DNA of 64,000 bases, from the NCBI GenBank assembly GCA_019739215.1, contig JAHHDR010000046.1, forward strand, positions 1 to 64,000. Direction: 5' to 3'. The stretch comes from Rhizobium sp. Its GTDB lineage: Bacteria; Pseudomonadota; Alphaproteobacteria; Rhizobiales; Rhizobiaceae. Below the pieces are notes generated by a model, which was not told the DNA's origin, ran no database searches, and saw nothing but the letters and a program-made list of their open reading frames with translations. The position numbers and the translations under genes are program-made. Shown here piece by piece: positions 49,094 through 57,796 of the stretch. The number at the start of each line of letters is the position of its first letter. Position 1 is the first letter of the stretch.

Positions 49094-50422
49094 TCAGAAA
49101 CCTCCCTTGCCCGGATACCAGCTGGTTCCCGCCAGCGGCACCTGTGCCATCGCGGCGGCTTCCATCGTCAGCGCGCAGAGATCCTCGGGCTCGAGATTGT
49201 GGAGGTGGTTCTTGCCGCAGGCGCGCGCGATGGTCTGCGCTTCCAGCGTCATAACCTTGAGGTAGTTGGCGAGGCGGCGGCCGGCAGCGACCGGATCGAC
49301 ACGCTTCATCAGTTCCGGATCCTGCGTGGTGATGCCGGCGGGGTCCTTGCCTTCGTGCCAGTCGTCATAGGCACCAGCGGTGGTGCCGAGCTTCTGGTAC
49401 TCTTCTTCCCATTTCGGATCGTTGTCGCCGATCGCCACCAGTGCGGCGGTCCCGATCGCCACGGCATCGGCTCCCAGCGCGAGCGCCTTGGCGACATCGG
49501 CGCCCGAGCGGATGCCGCCCGAGACGATGAGCTGCACCTTGCGATGCATGCCGAGTTCCTGCAGCGCCTGGACGGCTGGGCGAATACAGGCGAGCGTCGG
49601 CATGCCGACATTCTCGATGAACACGTCCTGCGTCGCAGCCGTGCCGCCCTGCATGCCGTCGAGCACGACGACATCGGCGCCGGCCTTGACGGCAAGTGCC
49701 GTGTCATAATAGGGCCGCGCGCCACCGACCTTCACGTAGATCGGCTTTTCCCAATCCGTGATCTCGCGGATCTCCATGATCTTGATCTCGAGATCATCCG
49801 GGCCGGTCCAATCCGGGTGGCGGCAGGCCGAGCGTTGGTCGATGCCCTTGGGCAGGTTGCGCATGTTGGCAACGCGATCGGAGATCTTCTGGCCGAGCAG
49901 CATGCCGCCGCCGCCGGGCTTGGCACCCTGGCCGACGACGATTTCGATCGCATCGGCGCGGCGCAGATCCCGGGGGTTCATTCCATAGCGCGAGGGCAGG
50001 TACTGGTAGACAAGCGTCTGCGAGTGGCCGCGCTCTTCGTCGGTCATGCCGCCGTCGCCTGTTGTGGTCGACGTGCCCGAGAGGGTCGCGCCGCGACCGA
50101 GAGACTCCTTGGCCGGACCTGACAGGGCACCGAAGCTCATGCCGGCGATGGTGATCGGAATCTTCAGGTGGATCGGCTTCTTGGCATACCTTGTTCCGAG
50201 CACGACCGATGTATCGCACTTCTCGCGATAGCCCTCGAGCGGATAGCGCGAGATCGAGGCGCCAAGGAACAGCAGGTCGTCGAAATGCGGGACCTTGCGC
50301 TTGGTACCGCCTCCCCGGATGTCATAGATGCCGGTGGCAGCCGCGCGGCGGATTTCGGCCAGCGTGGCATCGTCGAAGGTCGCGGACTTGCGGGGCGGAG
50401 TAGGGGGATTGTGATAGCTCAT
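49094..50422 (-). CDS. mgsC: N-methylglutamate synthase subunit C (FMN-binding glutamate synthase domain)
   Basis: This is a 442-residue protein matching the FMN TIM-barrel of glutamate synthase. It has PITIAGMSFGALSGPAKESLGRGA, GQGAKPGGGGMLLG, VVLDGMQGGTAA and SGGIRSGADVAKALALGADAV. In the N-methylglutamate pathway MgsABC transfers methylamine from gamma-glutamylmethylamide to 2-oxoglutarate. It lies 15 bases after mgsB and 80 bases before gmaS on the same strand. Confidence 0.9.
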   Translation of the reverse strand: MSYHNPPTPPRKSATFDDATLAEIRRAAATGIYDIRGGGTKRKVPHFDDLLFLGASISRYPLEGYREKCDTSVVLGTRYAKKPIHLKIPITIAGMSFGALSGPAKESLGRGATLSGTSTTTGDGGMTDEERGHSQTLVYQYLPSRYGMNPRDLRRADAIEIVVGQGAKPGGGGMLLGQKISDRVANMRNLPKGIDQRSACRHPDWTGPDDLEIKIMEIREITDWEKPIYVKVGGARPYYDTALAVKAGADVVVLDGMQGGTAATQDVFIENVGMPTLACIRPAVQALQELGMHRKVQLIVSGGIRSGADVAKALALGADAVAIGTAALVAIGDNDPKWEEEYQKLGTTAGAYDDWHEGKDPAGITTQDPELMKRVDPVAAGRRLANYLKVMTLEAQTIARACGKNHLHNLEPEDLCALTMEAAAMAQVPLAGTSWYPGKGGF

Positions 50423-50437
50423 CGGTCTCTTTCCCGC

Positions 50438-51124
50438 TCAATAGGCGTCGGCGTTGTCGATGTTGAAATTGTAGAGCTTGCGGGCAGAACCGTAGCGCTT
50501 GAATTCCTCCGGCTTGACGTCGGTGACGCCTGCCTTGGCGAGCAGCTCGGCGAGCTTTTCGACATGCTCGGGCCGGACGTCCTTCTCAATGCAGTCGGCG
50601 CCGAGACTCTTGACCGACCCGCGGACGAAAAGCTTGGCTTCATAGAGACTGTCGCCGAGCGCCTCGCCGGCATCGCCGAGCACGACGAGGTGGCCGGACT
50701 GGCCCATGAAGGCCGACATGTGGCCGATATTGCCATGCACGACGATATCGATGCCCTTCATCGAGATGCCACAGCGCGAGGCGGCATTGCCCTTGATGAC
50801 GAGCAGACCGCCGCGGCCGGTAGCACCCGCATACTGGCTGGCATCGCCTTCGATGACCACGGTGCCGCTCATCATGTTCTCGGCGACGCCGGGGCCGGCC
50901 GAGCCGTGAACCGTGACCGTGCCGCCATCATTCATGCCTGCGCAATAATAGCCAACCGAGCCACGGACATCGACCGTGACCGGCTGGTCGATGCCGACGG
51001 CGACGGCATGGCTGCCGCGCGGATTGACAACCTCGAAGGCCGTGTCGTTGGCACCGTCGTCAATGTTGTGCAGGGCCTGGTTGAGGTCTCGGAGGGGCGT
51101 TTGGGATAGATCGAATACGGGCAT
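50438..51124 (-). CDS. mgsB: N-methylglutamate synthase subunit B (GXGXG domain)
   Basis: This is a 228-residue right-handed beta-helix of the glutamate synthase C-terminal type. Repeated G-rich turns are visible: GSVGYYCAGMNDGGTVTVHG, GNAASRCGISMKG, GNIGHMSAFMGQSGHLVVLG. It forms the structural third part of MgsABC. It sits between mgsA and mgsC with short gaps. Confidence 0.9.
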   Translation of the reverse strand: MPVFDLSQTPLRDLNQALHNIDDGANDTAFEVVNPRGSHAVAVGIDQPVTVDVRGSVGYYCAGMNDGGTVTVHGSAGPGVAENMMSGTVVIEGDASQYAGATGRGGLLVIKGNAASRCGISMKGIDIVVHGNIGHMSAFMGQSGHLVVLGDAGEALGDSLYEAKLFVRGSVKSLGADCIEKDVRPEHVEKLAELLAKAGVTDVKPEEFKRYGSARKLYNFNIDNADAY

Positions 51125-51192
51125 AGGGGCTCTCTTGTGTGCGCAGGCGCAGGTTCGGCCGGGTTCAGCGACGGTTGTTGTTCGGCGGCACC

Positions 51193-52101
51193 TCAGGCCG
51201 CAGCTTTGTCGTGATCCCAGAAGTAGACGGTGGCAGGCTCCGGTTCCCAGACGCGAGCGTTCTCAATGCCGGGCAGGTTGACGAGCGCGCGATACTCCGA
51301 GCCGAACGCGACATACTGATCAGTCTCGGCCATCACGGCAGGCTTGCAGGCGATGGGATCGCGAACGACGCCGAAGCCGGACTTGGTGCCGACGACGAAG
51401 GTGAAGAAGCCGTCAAGATCATCGAGCGCGCCGGTCAGCGCCTGGCCCAGGTCCTTGCCCTTGGCCATTTCGGCGGTGAGGTAGGCTGCCGCGACTTCCG
51501 TGTCGTTCTGGGTTTCGAACGTCATGCCTTCGCGGATGAGTTCGCGGCGCAGGTTGTTATGGTTCGACAGCGAGCCGTTATGGACCAGGCACTGATCCGA
51601 GCCGGTCGAGAAAGGATGGGCGCCGAGCGTGGTCACTGCGGATTCGGTGGCCATGCGGGTGTGTCCGATGCCGTGGGTGCCGCCCATGTGGCGCACGTCG
51701 AAACGGCTGACGACATCCTTCGGCAGGCCGACTTCCTTGTAGATTTCCACGCTTTCACCCGAGCTCATGGCGCGAACCGAAGGGCGGATCCTGGCCAGCG
51801 TTTCACGGATTTCGCCGACCTTGGCGGCGTCGAATTCGATGACGGCATGCGTGCTCTTGACGGTCACGTCGGCCATGATGCCGGCCTTGGCGAGATCGGC
51901 GCCGAGGCCTTCGAAATCCTGAACCGGCGTCGGCGACTGGATGGTCAGCTTGGCCTTGCCGTCGGCAGCGCTGCCATAGATCGCGATGCCGGCCGAATCC
52001 GGACCGCGATCGGTCATCGTGATCAGCATATCCGACAGGAGGTTGCCGAGCTGGGGCTCCAGGCTCTTGTCCTTCAGGAACAATCCAACAATTCCGCACA
52101 T
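51193..52101 (-). CDS. mgsA: N-methylglutamate synthase subunit A (class II glutamine amidotransferase)
   Basis: This is a 302-residue Ntn-type amidotransferase. The nucleophile is Cys2 (MCGIVGLF), with DRGPDSAGIA, GIGHTRMATES and VHNGSLSNHNNLR for the substrate pocket. It would release methylamine from gamma-glutamylmethylamide for the synthase reaction. It is the first gene of the mgsABC-gmaS operon. Confidence 0.9.
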   Translation of the reverse strand: MCGIVGLFLKDKSLEPQLGNLLSDMLITMTDRGPDSAGIAIYGSAADGKAKLTIQSPTPVQDFEGLGADLAKAGIMADVTVKSTHAVIEFDAAKVGEIRETLARIRPSVRAMSSGESVEIYKEVGLPKDVVSRFDVRHMGGTHGIGHTRMATESAVTTLGAHPFSTGSDQCLVHNGSLSNHNNLRRELIREGMTFETQNDTEVAAAYLTAEMAKGKDLGQALTGALDDLDGFFTFVVGTKSGFGVVRDPIACKPAVMAETDQYVAFGSEYRALVNLPGIENARVWEPEPATVYFWDHDKAAA

Positions 52102-52429
52102 GGTTTCACCTCATGGAATGGCGCTGGCGCGCCGTGATTTCATTGAACTTGGTTTCGGGCTGGTTCCGGCCGGCCATGAAGGCACTCGTGCCAATCACAG
52201 CGAAACGCAATGCCGAAACTGCCTGGCGGCGCTGGCGGTTCTCATCGCCACGACGCGCAAGGGTCCATGCCGCATGCCGGGTCGTCCGGAAGCTATTTGC
52301 CCGGCCTTGGCGCGAGAATTTTGTGGTCTTGAATTGCACTGCCATGAAACACCCTTGATGCGATTCACGGATATCACCGATAGGAAATTCTATCAACTGG
52401 GGTGAAAGAACTTTTCCTTGGAAGCAAAC
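52102..52429 (-). promoter_or_regulatory. Intergenic region upstream of mgsABC-gmaS
   Basis: 328 bases between the XRE-cupin stop and the mgsA start, with no credible gene. The AT-rich part at about 52365-52410 (read on the minus strand, ttgatagaatttcctatc) is the best candidate for a promoter or operator. The region should carry mgs regulation by methylamine or nitrogen status; no binding site was proven. Confidence 0.5.
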
Positions 52430-53150
52430 TCAGCGTTTGCTCCCCTTGGCCGGATAGCAGATGATGGAAAGATATCGCGCCGGCAGTTTTTCGAGCACTT
52501 CCGGGCCGTGCGGCGCGTCGGCGTCAAAGAACAGGCTGTCGCCCGGCTGCATGGGATAGAGCTTGTCGCCATGCCTATATTGAACCGAGCCCTCCAGCAT
52601 GTAGAGGAATTCCAGACCCTCGTGCTGGAAGGTGGGGAAGACGTCCGAATCCGCGTTCAGCGTGATCAGGTAGGGTTCCACGACCACCCCGGACGCGTTC
52701 TGTCCCACGTGGCCCAGCAGATTGTACTGGTGCCCGGCGCGGGTCCCGCGCCGCTCGAGTTCGACCCCCTCGCCGGCCTTGACGAAGGAGGCGTTACGAA
52801 CCTCCTCGAAGCGGCGGAAGAAAAGCCGTCACAGGCACGCCGAGCGCCTGGGCTAGAGCCTGCAGCGTCGTCAGCGAGGGCGATGTATTGCCGTTCTCGA
52901 TCTTCGACAGCATTCCCAGCGAGATGTTGGTCGTTGCCGCCAGGTCCGCGACAGTTATGCCGAGCTTCTTCCGGAAAGCGCGCACCTCATGGCCAATGGC
53001 AACCTCGAGAACATTCTCGCGCTTGCTTTTTACGGCGTGAGGATCTTGGGTCAAAGCCGCCTTGCGCGATGCGCTCTTGAGCCGCGCGCGCGCTTGGCTT
53101 GTCCTGGTCGAAGGATCGTCTGATTTCGATTTTGCCATGTGTCGGGTCAT
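52430..53150 (-). CDS. XRE-family regulator with C-terminal cupin domain, frame broken by one +1 insertion
   Basis: Two frames together give one regulator of about 239 residues. The helix-turn-helix is in GITVADLAATTNISLGMLSKIENGNTSPSL. The cupin half has FQHEGLEFLYMLEGSVQYRHGDKLYPMQPGDSLFF. They join when one base of the A run at 52821-52824 (plus strand) is removed, giving ...VTAFFRRFEEVRN. The N-terminus is a basic, Ser/Lys-rich tail. Regulators of this PuuR-like type often control amine or glutamylated-amine catabolism, which suits the position before mgsA. ATG 53150 or 53138. Confidence 0.82.
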
Positions 53151-53241
53151 CTTGATGCGGAAACTCCCTAACGACCGTAAAGACCCGATGTATGGGTTGC
53201 AATCAAAATGCCGCGACCGGGCTGGCGCTGATCGGGCTCGA

Positions 53242-53508
53242 TCAGGGTGTGAACCCAGCCTGTGCCGCTCGAAGCCGGGCGCGCCTATAAGCATCGGGAA
53301 TGGACAGCGCCCAGACGAAGAGGCCACCGGCATGTCGGCCGATGAAGGAATGATCCACCGTGGTCGTCGCGTAGGTCAGCGCCCCAAGCAGCAGCACGAA
53401 GAATGCGAAAGCGAGCCCGCGCCGCTGTTCACCGATAAGCACATGGCCGGCACCGGGAAGCACGATTGCCAAGAGCAGGACGAGATGGGGGTTGGTGGAT
53501 CTGGTCAT
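53242..53508 (-). CDS. Small membrane protein, 88 residues, unknown
   Basis: It has two or three predicted membrane segments (LVLLLAIVLPGAGHVLIG and LAFAFFVLLLGALTYA, then GGLFVWALSI). It is the last gene of the permease operon, nine bases after the preceding gene. The GAGHVLIGE turn resembles TM2-like small proteins. Function is unknown. Confidence 0.7.
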   Translation of the reverse strand: MTRSTNPHLVLLLAIVLPGAGHVLIGEQRRGLAFAFFVLLLGALTYATTTVDHSFIGRHAGGLFVWALSIPDAYRRARLRAAQAGFTP

Positions 53509-53517
53509 GGGGGCTCC

Positions 53518-54222
53518 TCACGCTGCTTCCGTCGCGCGACGCGATTCGGCCATCGGTGCAGCGTCTTCATGCGCGCTTGCCAGCGATGCCGCCATCGAAA
53601 TTGCCTTGTCGATATCAACGGCGGGAACGTTTGCGATCGCGAAACGCGACTGGCGCAGCAGCAGATGTGCTCCGCGCTCGCCTTGCGCGGCCTGCCGCAC
53701 GACCCGAACGCCGCGCGGGCTGATCACGGCTTCCTTCACGGTTGGATCGGTGAAAAGGCCGCCGAAATGGCGCGCCACGCGCTCGCTCTGGGCCGGCGTC
53801 GCGGTCCCGTCGCCGCGCATGAGCATCGGCGCCGTTGCTGGCGGCGGCGTCATCCATTGCGGCATGTCGTGGACGAGGGAGTAATATTCGCTGCCGGTGG
53901 GACGTACCAGCAAACCGATCGTCGGCCGGTCCGGTGCGGCATCATACAGCGTCACACGCAGCCAGAGCTGCGGCAGGCGTCGTGTGACCAGCGTATCGGC
54001 GATGAGCTCGAGCTTGACCAGCCGACCATCGTCTATGCGTCCGGTCACGACAGGATACTGGTCGAGCCCGATCTCGGTCGAGACGCCCGAAATGACTTCT
54101 GCCGCCTCGGCGAGAAGCCCGCTCCGCCCCACCATGGCCTCCCGCTGTTCTCGCATGGCTCGAAGGGCAAGCCATGGGCAGACCGCGGCGGAAAGAATGA
54201 GCAGAGCGAAGCTTGGGGTCAT
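53518..54222 (-). CDS. Membrane-anchored protein of unknown function, 234 residues
   Basis: There is one N-terminal hydrophobic segment (FALLILSAAVCPWLALRAM) followed by a soluble part. That part contains IGLDQYPVVTGRIDDGRLVKLELIADTL and LWLRVTLYDAAPDRP, apparently beta-rich. No family is recognised. ATG 54222 lies 17 bases after the permease stop; a much longer frame reaching to 54843 lies inside the permease and is spurious. Probably an accessory of the permease operon. Confidence 0.7.
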   Translation of the reverse strand: MTPSFALLILSAAVCPWLALRAMREQREAMVGRSGLLAEAAEVISGVSTEIGLDQYPVVTGRIDDGRLVKLELIADTLVTRRLPQLWLRVTLYDAAPDRPTIGLLVRPTGSEYYSLVHDMPQWMTPPPATAPMLMRGDGTATPAQSERVARHFGGLFTDPTVKEAVISPRGVRVVRQAAQGERGAHLLLRQSRFAIANVPAVDIDKAISMAASLASAHEDAAPMAESRRATEAA

Positions 54223-54239
54223 GACAGAAACATCTCCGC

Positions 54240-55637
54240 TCAGTAACCCCGGGGCTTCGGCCAAGGCATGGTGAACTGGTCGCCGCGCCGGACATAGCGG
54301 TAACGCCGGAAGTGGAACCAGAGCGAGGCGACCACATAAAACCCGATCATGGTTATCAGCTGCGTGCCGTAACCGAGGAATACGGCGAAATAGGCCGTAG
54401 AGCACAGGATCAGCAACACGATGGTCGGCAGCGGGTGCATCGGATGGACATAGCCGCGCTTGATCGAACCGAGTGGCCACTTGTTGCGGAACATGACCAT
54501 GTTGAAGGTCATGAAGGTGTAGCCGAGCAGACCCGACAGGATCGAGAAGGTCACGACTTGGTCGAGCGGCGCACCGAGAGCGAAGATCAGCGCGATCGGC
54601 ACCAGGAAGACGATTGACCGATAGGGCGTGCGGTATTTCGGATGCACCGCGCCGAACCAGATCGGCAGGTAGCGGTCGCGGCCCATCGAGAACCAGGCGC
54701 GGGACGCATCGTTGATGCAGCCGTTCGCCGAGGCCAACGTCGAGAAGATCGTGCCGACGAACAGCAGCACCATCAGCGCGGTATTGCCGGTCACGCGCGC
54801 GGCGTCGAACAGCGGCGTGCCGGCCTGACCGAGATATTCCCACGGGATCAGGCCCGAGCAGACATACCAGGTCATGGTTGCCGCGATCAGCAGCGTCATG
54901 ATACCAGCCATAGTGCCGTAGGGCAGCGAACGCGCCGGTGAGCGCACTTCCTCGGCTGCCTGACAGGTTCCTTCGATGCCGAGATAGTACCAGAGACCGA
55001 AGTGAATGGAGGCGATGATGCCCATCCAGCCATAGGGCAGTGGATCACTGGTCACCGCCGAGAAGTCGAGGGGTACGTTGGAGCCACCCATCTGCACCAC
55101 AACGAACAGTGTGACGATGGCCAGGAAGGCGATGGCGGTGATGACGAGGTTGAAGGTCAGCGTCGCCAGAACGCCACGGAAGTTGAGCCAGGCCAGGAAC
55201 ACAATCGCGAGGATGATGAACGGCTGCTGGTTGAGCCCGCTGTGGCCTTGCATGCCCGCCACCGTATCGAGCAGGAAGCCGATGGTGATGGCGTTGCCCG
55301 CCTCAAGCATCGTGTAGGCCATGACGAGGAACAGGCCGACATTGAAGGCCATCAGCGGCCCGACAATGTGCTTGGCCTGGGCGTATTGGCCGCCGGCGGC
55401 GGCGACGGTCGAGGTCACCTCGGAATCAATCATCGCGACGCAGGTGTAGAGCAGGCCGGCCACCCAGCAGGCAACGAGGCCGGCGATCATGCCGCCTTTG
55501 CCGACGGAGAAGTTCCAGCCCATATACTCGCCCACTAGGACGATGCCGACGCCCAGCGCCCAGATATGGGCGGGACCAAGAACGCGCAGCAATTGCAGGC
55601 GCTGCGGCTGGCCGGCGGTGGAATTTGCGTTAGCCAT
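54240..55637 (-). CDS. APC-superfamily amino acid/amine permease
   Basis: This is a 465-residue permease with about twelve membrane spans. The APC opening is LGPAHIWALGVGIVLVGEYMGWN, followed by GIEGTCQAAEEVRSPARSLPYG and NDASRAWFSMGRDRYLP. It resembles ethanolamine-type permeases. Its position between mgs and mgd genes suggests uptake of methylamine, a methylated amine or an amino acid. ATG 55637 was chosen, giving MANANSTAG. Confidence 0.85.
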   Translation of the reverse strand: MANANSTAGQPQRLQLLRVLGPAHIWALGVGIVLVGEYMGWNFSVGKGGMIAGLVACWVAGLLYTCVAMIDSEVTSTVAAAGGQYAQAKHIVGPLMAFNVGLFLVMAYTMLEAGNAITIGFLLDTVAGMQGHSGLNQQPFIILAIVFLAWLNFRGVLATLTFNLVITAIAFLAIVTLFVVVQMGGSNVPLDFSAVTSDPLPYGWMGIIASIHFGLWYYLGIEGTCQAAEEVRSPARSLPYGTMAGIMTLLIAATMTWYVCSGLIPWEYLGQAGTPLFDAARVTGNTALMVLLFVGTIFSTLASANGCINDASRAWFSMGRDRYLPIWFGAVHPKYRTPYRSIVFLVPIALIFALGAPLDQVVTFSILSGLLGYTFMTFNMVMFRNKWPLGSIKRGYVHPMHPLPTIVLLILCSTAYFAVFLGYGTQLITMIGFYVVASLWFHFRRYRYVRRGDQFTMPWPKPRGY

Positions 55638-55647
55638 TGTCCGCCCC

Positions 55648-55815
55648 TCAGATTTCGTGACGTTCGGCCGCGGCCTCAATCTCGCCTTCGCGCGAGGAGG
55701 TCAGCAGGTCATTGTCATAGGTCGTATCGATGCGCACCATGTCGTAGAGCATGTGGGCACCAAAAAGGAAGGAAAGCGCCCAGGCGACGTATTCCAGAAT
55801 TGTCCAAGTATCCAT
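55648..55815 (-). CDS. Very small membrane protein, 55 residues, unknown
   Basis: The protein starts MDTWTILEYVAWALSFLFGA, one hydrophobic helix, and continues with an acidic tail ending AAAERHEI. It ends ten bases before the permease start and begins nine bases after the 126-residue gene, so it is placed like a genuine operon member. The coupling and amphipathic tail suggest a permease-associated subunit. No family is recognised. Confidence 0.65.
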   Translation of the reverse strand: MDTWTILEYVAWALSFLFGAHMLYDMVRIDTTYDNDLLTSSREGEIEAAAERHEI

Positions 55816-55824
55816 GTCCGCCCC

Positions 55825-56205
55825 CTATTCCTTTGAACCAAAACGTTCCTCGATCACCTGGCGGTATTCCTTGTCGGAGAGCCTGACGACGAGAACAAAA
55901 TAGCCGATGACCAGAACGGCCATGGTGATGAGCGCCGCCCAGCTGAACGAATAGTCGAAACGGGCGGTGATCATGTCGTTGGCGGCGGCCGGATCGGTGA
56001 TGCCGAGGGCTGCCCATTGCGCCTGCTCGGTGGCGTTCTGGCCGAGCGCTTCCCAGGTGGGATTGGCGATCGGCGCAGGCGTCTTGGTGGCGCCGGCGAG
56101 GCCGAGATAGAGGGGGACGTAGAGTGCTCCGACGGTCAGCACCAGAAGCGTGACGACGTCGAAGATCTGCGCCGCAAGACTTTGCTTGGGCGGTTGGTAG
56201 GCCAT
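55825..56205 (-). CDS. Small membrane protein, 126 residues, unknown
   Basis: Two membrane helices (VVTLLVLTVGALYVPLYLGLA and AALITMAVLVIGYFVLVVRLS) flank a loop of about 50 residues (TKTPAPIANPTWEALG...DMITARFDY). The second helix is followed by SDKEYRQVIEERFG. It lies in the permease operon, 24 bases after the 103-residue gene. The large loop may be a periplasmic recognition part. Confidence 0.68.
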   Translation of the reverse strand: MAYQPPKQSLAAQIFDVVTLLVLTVGALYVPLYLGLAGATKTPAPIANPTWEALGQNATEQAQWAALGITDPAAANDMITARFDYSFSWAALITMAVLVIGYFVLVVRLSDKEYRQVIEERFGSKE

Positions 56206-56229
56206 GTCTGTCTCCTCCCTGGAAACGCT

Positions 56230-56541
56230 CTAGCGTCGACGTGCGCGCATCTCGTCGAGATGCTTCAGGTCGAGCCCGTAAATGAAATGCTTGTCTTCGT
56301 GATAATGCCGGAGCATCGCGACGATGGCCGTGGTATTGAAAATCAGGATCAGGCCGCAAAAAATCGCCAGGATCGCGCGGATGGCCGGCTCCCCAATGAA
56401 TGGCCAGATGGTGAAAAGCGCGAAAAGCATCGTGCACCAGAGCACGATGGTGAACGCAAGAAGGCCCGCTCGGTCACGAGCATGCATTCGGTCGATACGC
56501 TCTTGCAGAGACGAATCGGCACTCATTCCAGTCGAAGTCAT
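56230..56541 (-). CDS. Small membrane protein, 103 residues, unknown
   Basis: Two membrane helices (AGLLAFTIVLWCTMLFALFTIW and AIRAILAIFCGLILIFNTTAIVAML) precede a His-rich tail (RHYHEDKHFIYGLD). It is the first gene of the permease operon. ATG 56541 lies behind GGGAGG. The tail could bind a metal. No family is recognised. Confidence 0.68.
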   Translation of the reverse strand: MTSTGMSADSSLQERIDRMHARDRAGLLAFTIVLWCTMLFALFTIWPFIGEPAIRAILAIFCGLILIFNTTAIVAMLRHYHEDKHFIYGLDLKHLDEMRARRR

Positions 56542-56725
56542 GTGTCCTCCCACAGACCCCCGAAGGGGTCAACTACACTAGCACCCCAAGTAAACTAACT
56601 TTCTTTTAAGGAATGCACTTGTTCGGAAGCGGTGTCAAGGCAGCAAGACTGCGGTGACTATTTTTTGAGCGGACACCGCCCATGAATTGGGCGAAGAGAT
56701 CAAAACGCAGGCCTGCAGAAATCCA

Positions 56726-57700
56726 TTATTCACCGGACCGGGGGCCTCGCAGCGAACTCGGCCTCCGGCCATAATGGCATTTGAAAACCTGCGAAAAATG
56801 CGCGGCGCTGGAAAATCCCGTGGCGAAGGCGATTTCTGCGATCGACAGAGGGCTCTGCTCGATCAGCCGGCGCGCGTGATCCAGCCGGATCCGGCGGTAG
56901 GTATCGCCGAAGCCGGTGTTGAGATGCTGGCTAAAAAGGCGATCCAGATGGCGTGGGCTGATGGATAAGAAATGCGCCATGGCCGCGCGGTCGAGTGGAT
57001 TTTCGATTGTCGCCTCCATCTTTGCCAGCGCGGTGAGCAGCATCGAATTTTGCGTCCCAAATCGTTCGGCGGCGGCGCCGCGTTGCGGATCGGAGGGATC
57101 GGCGATCGCGGTATGCAGATACCAGTCGCTGACCCGGCCGGCGAATTGCGTGCCCATCCGTTCCGCGATCAGCGCATGCATCATGTCGAGCGGCGCCACG
57201 CCGCCGCCGCAGGTAATGCGGTCGCCGTCAATGACATAGCGGGCCTGCCGCGGTTCTAGGTCTGGAAAGGCCTCGCGCAGTAACGGTGCATGTTCCCAGT
57301 GGATGGTGAAGTCCCGGTTCTCCAGCAGCCCCGCCGCCGCCAACACGTAGGCGCCGCTGGAGATCGCACCCAGCCGTACGCCAATACGTGACAGCCGCCG
57401 CAAGGGGCTTAAAAGCCGGTCGGTTTCGACCCAGTTGCCGGGATCGCCGCCCGCGCAGACGAACACCGTGTGAAACTCTGCGCCCGCCGCCGCAACATCC
57501 TCGCAGGCGATATCGATACCGCCAGAGCTTTGCACCGATCGGCCGCCCTGCGAGAGCAGGCCGATAGCATACAGGCTGCGCCCGGTCAGCAGATTGGCGG
57601 CGCGCAGCGGCTCGGTTGCTGAGGCGAAGGACATCAGGGCGAAATTCGGCAGCAACAGGAAACCGAAGCGCTGAGTCGTTCTTTCGAAATCTGCCATCAT
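56726..57700 (-). CDS. GlxA-type AraC regulator (DJ-1/PfpI-like sensor plus AraC domain)
   Basis: About 324 residues. The N-terminal amidotransferase-like domain (FGFLLLPNFALMSFASATEPLRAAN, VFVCAGGDP, IGAISSGAYVLAAAGLL) has Ser where DJ-1/PfpI enzymes have the nucleophilic Cys, so it is a sensor. The C-terminal AraC pair includes MAHFLSISPRHLDRLFSQHL and IAEIAFATGFSSAAHFSQVFK. It resembles GbdR-like regulators of betaine and sarcosine metabolism. It is divergent from mgdA and probably activates it. Start 57700 or 57697. Confidence 0.88.
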   Translation of the reverse strand: MMADFERTTQRFGFLLLPNFALMSFASATEPLRAANLLTGRSLYAIGLLSQGGRSVQSSGGIDIACEDVAAAGAEFHTVFVCAGGDPGNWVETDRLLSPLRRLSRIGVRLGAISSGAYVLAAAGLLENRDFTIHWEHAPLLREAFPDLEPRQARYVIDGDRITCGGGVAPLDMMHALIAERMGTQFAGRVSDWYLHTAIADPSDPQRGAAAERFGTQNSMLLTALAKMEATIENPLDRAAMAHFLSISPRHLDRLFSQHLNTGFGDTYRRIRLDHARRLIEQSPLSIAEIAFATGFSSAAHFSQVFKCHYGRRPSSLRGPRSGE

Positions 57701-57796
57701 GTCCCTTTGATATAATATGTCGTCCCAAAAGTGAAACTGAGATTGGAGATAGCGGCGTAGGCTGTCATCGACTCTACAAGTTGGACATGGACGGCG
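57701..57796. promoter_or_regulatory. Divergent promoter region, GlxA-type regulator/mgdA
   Basis: This 96-base gap contains an AT-rich run (ttgatataatatg, 57707-57719) that looks like a -10 region for either direction. It is the natural site for control of mgdABCD by the adjacent regulator. Confidence 0.5.

Noticed and set aside
53518..54843. 441-codon frame covering the 234-residue membrane protein plus upstream
   Set aside because: Its first half lies inside the permease in another frame. The real start is ATG 54222, just after the permease stop.
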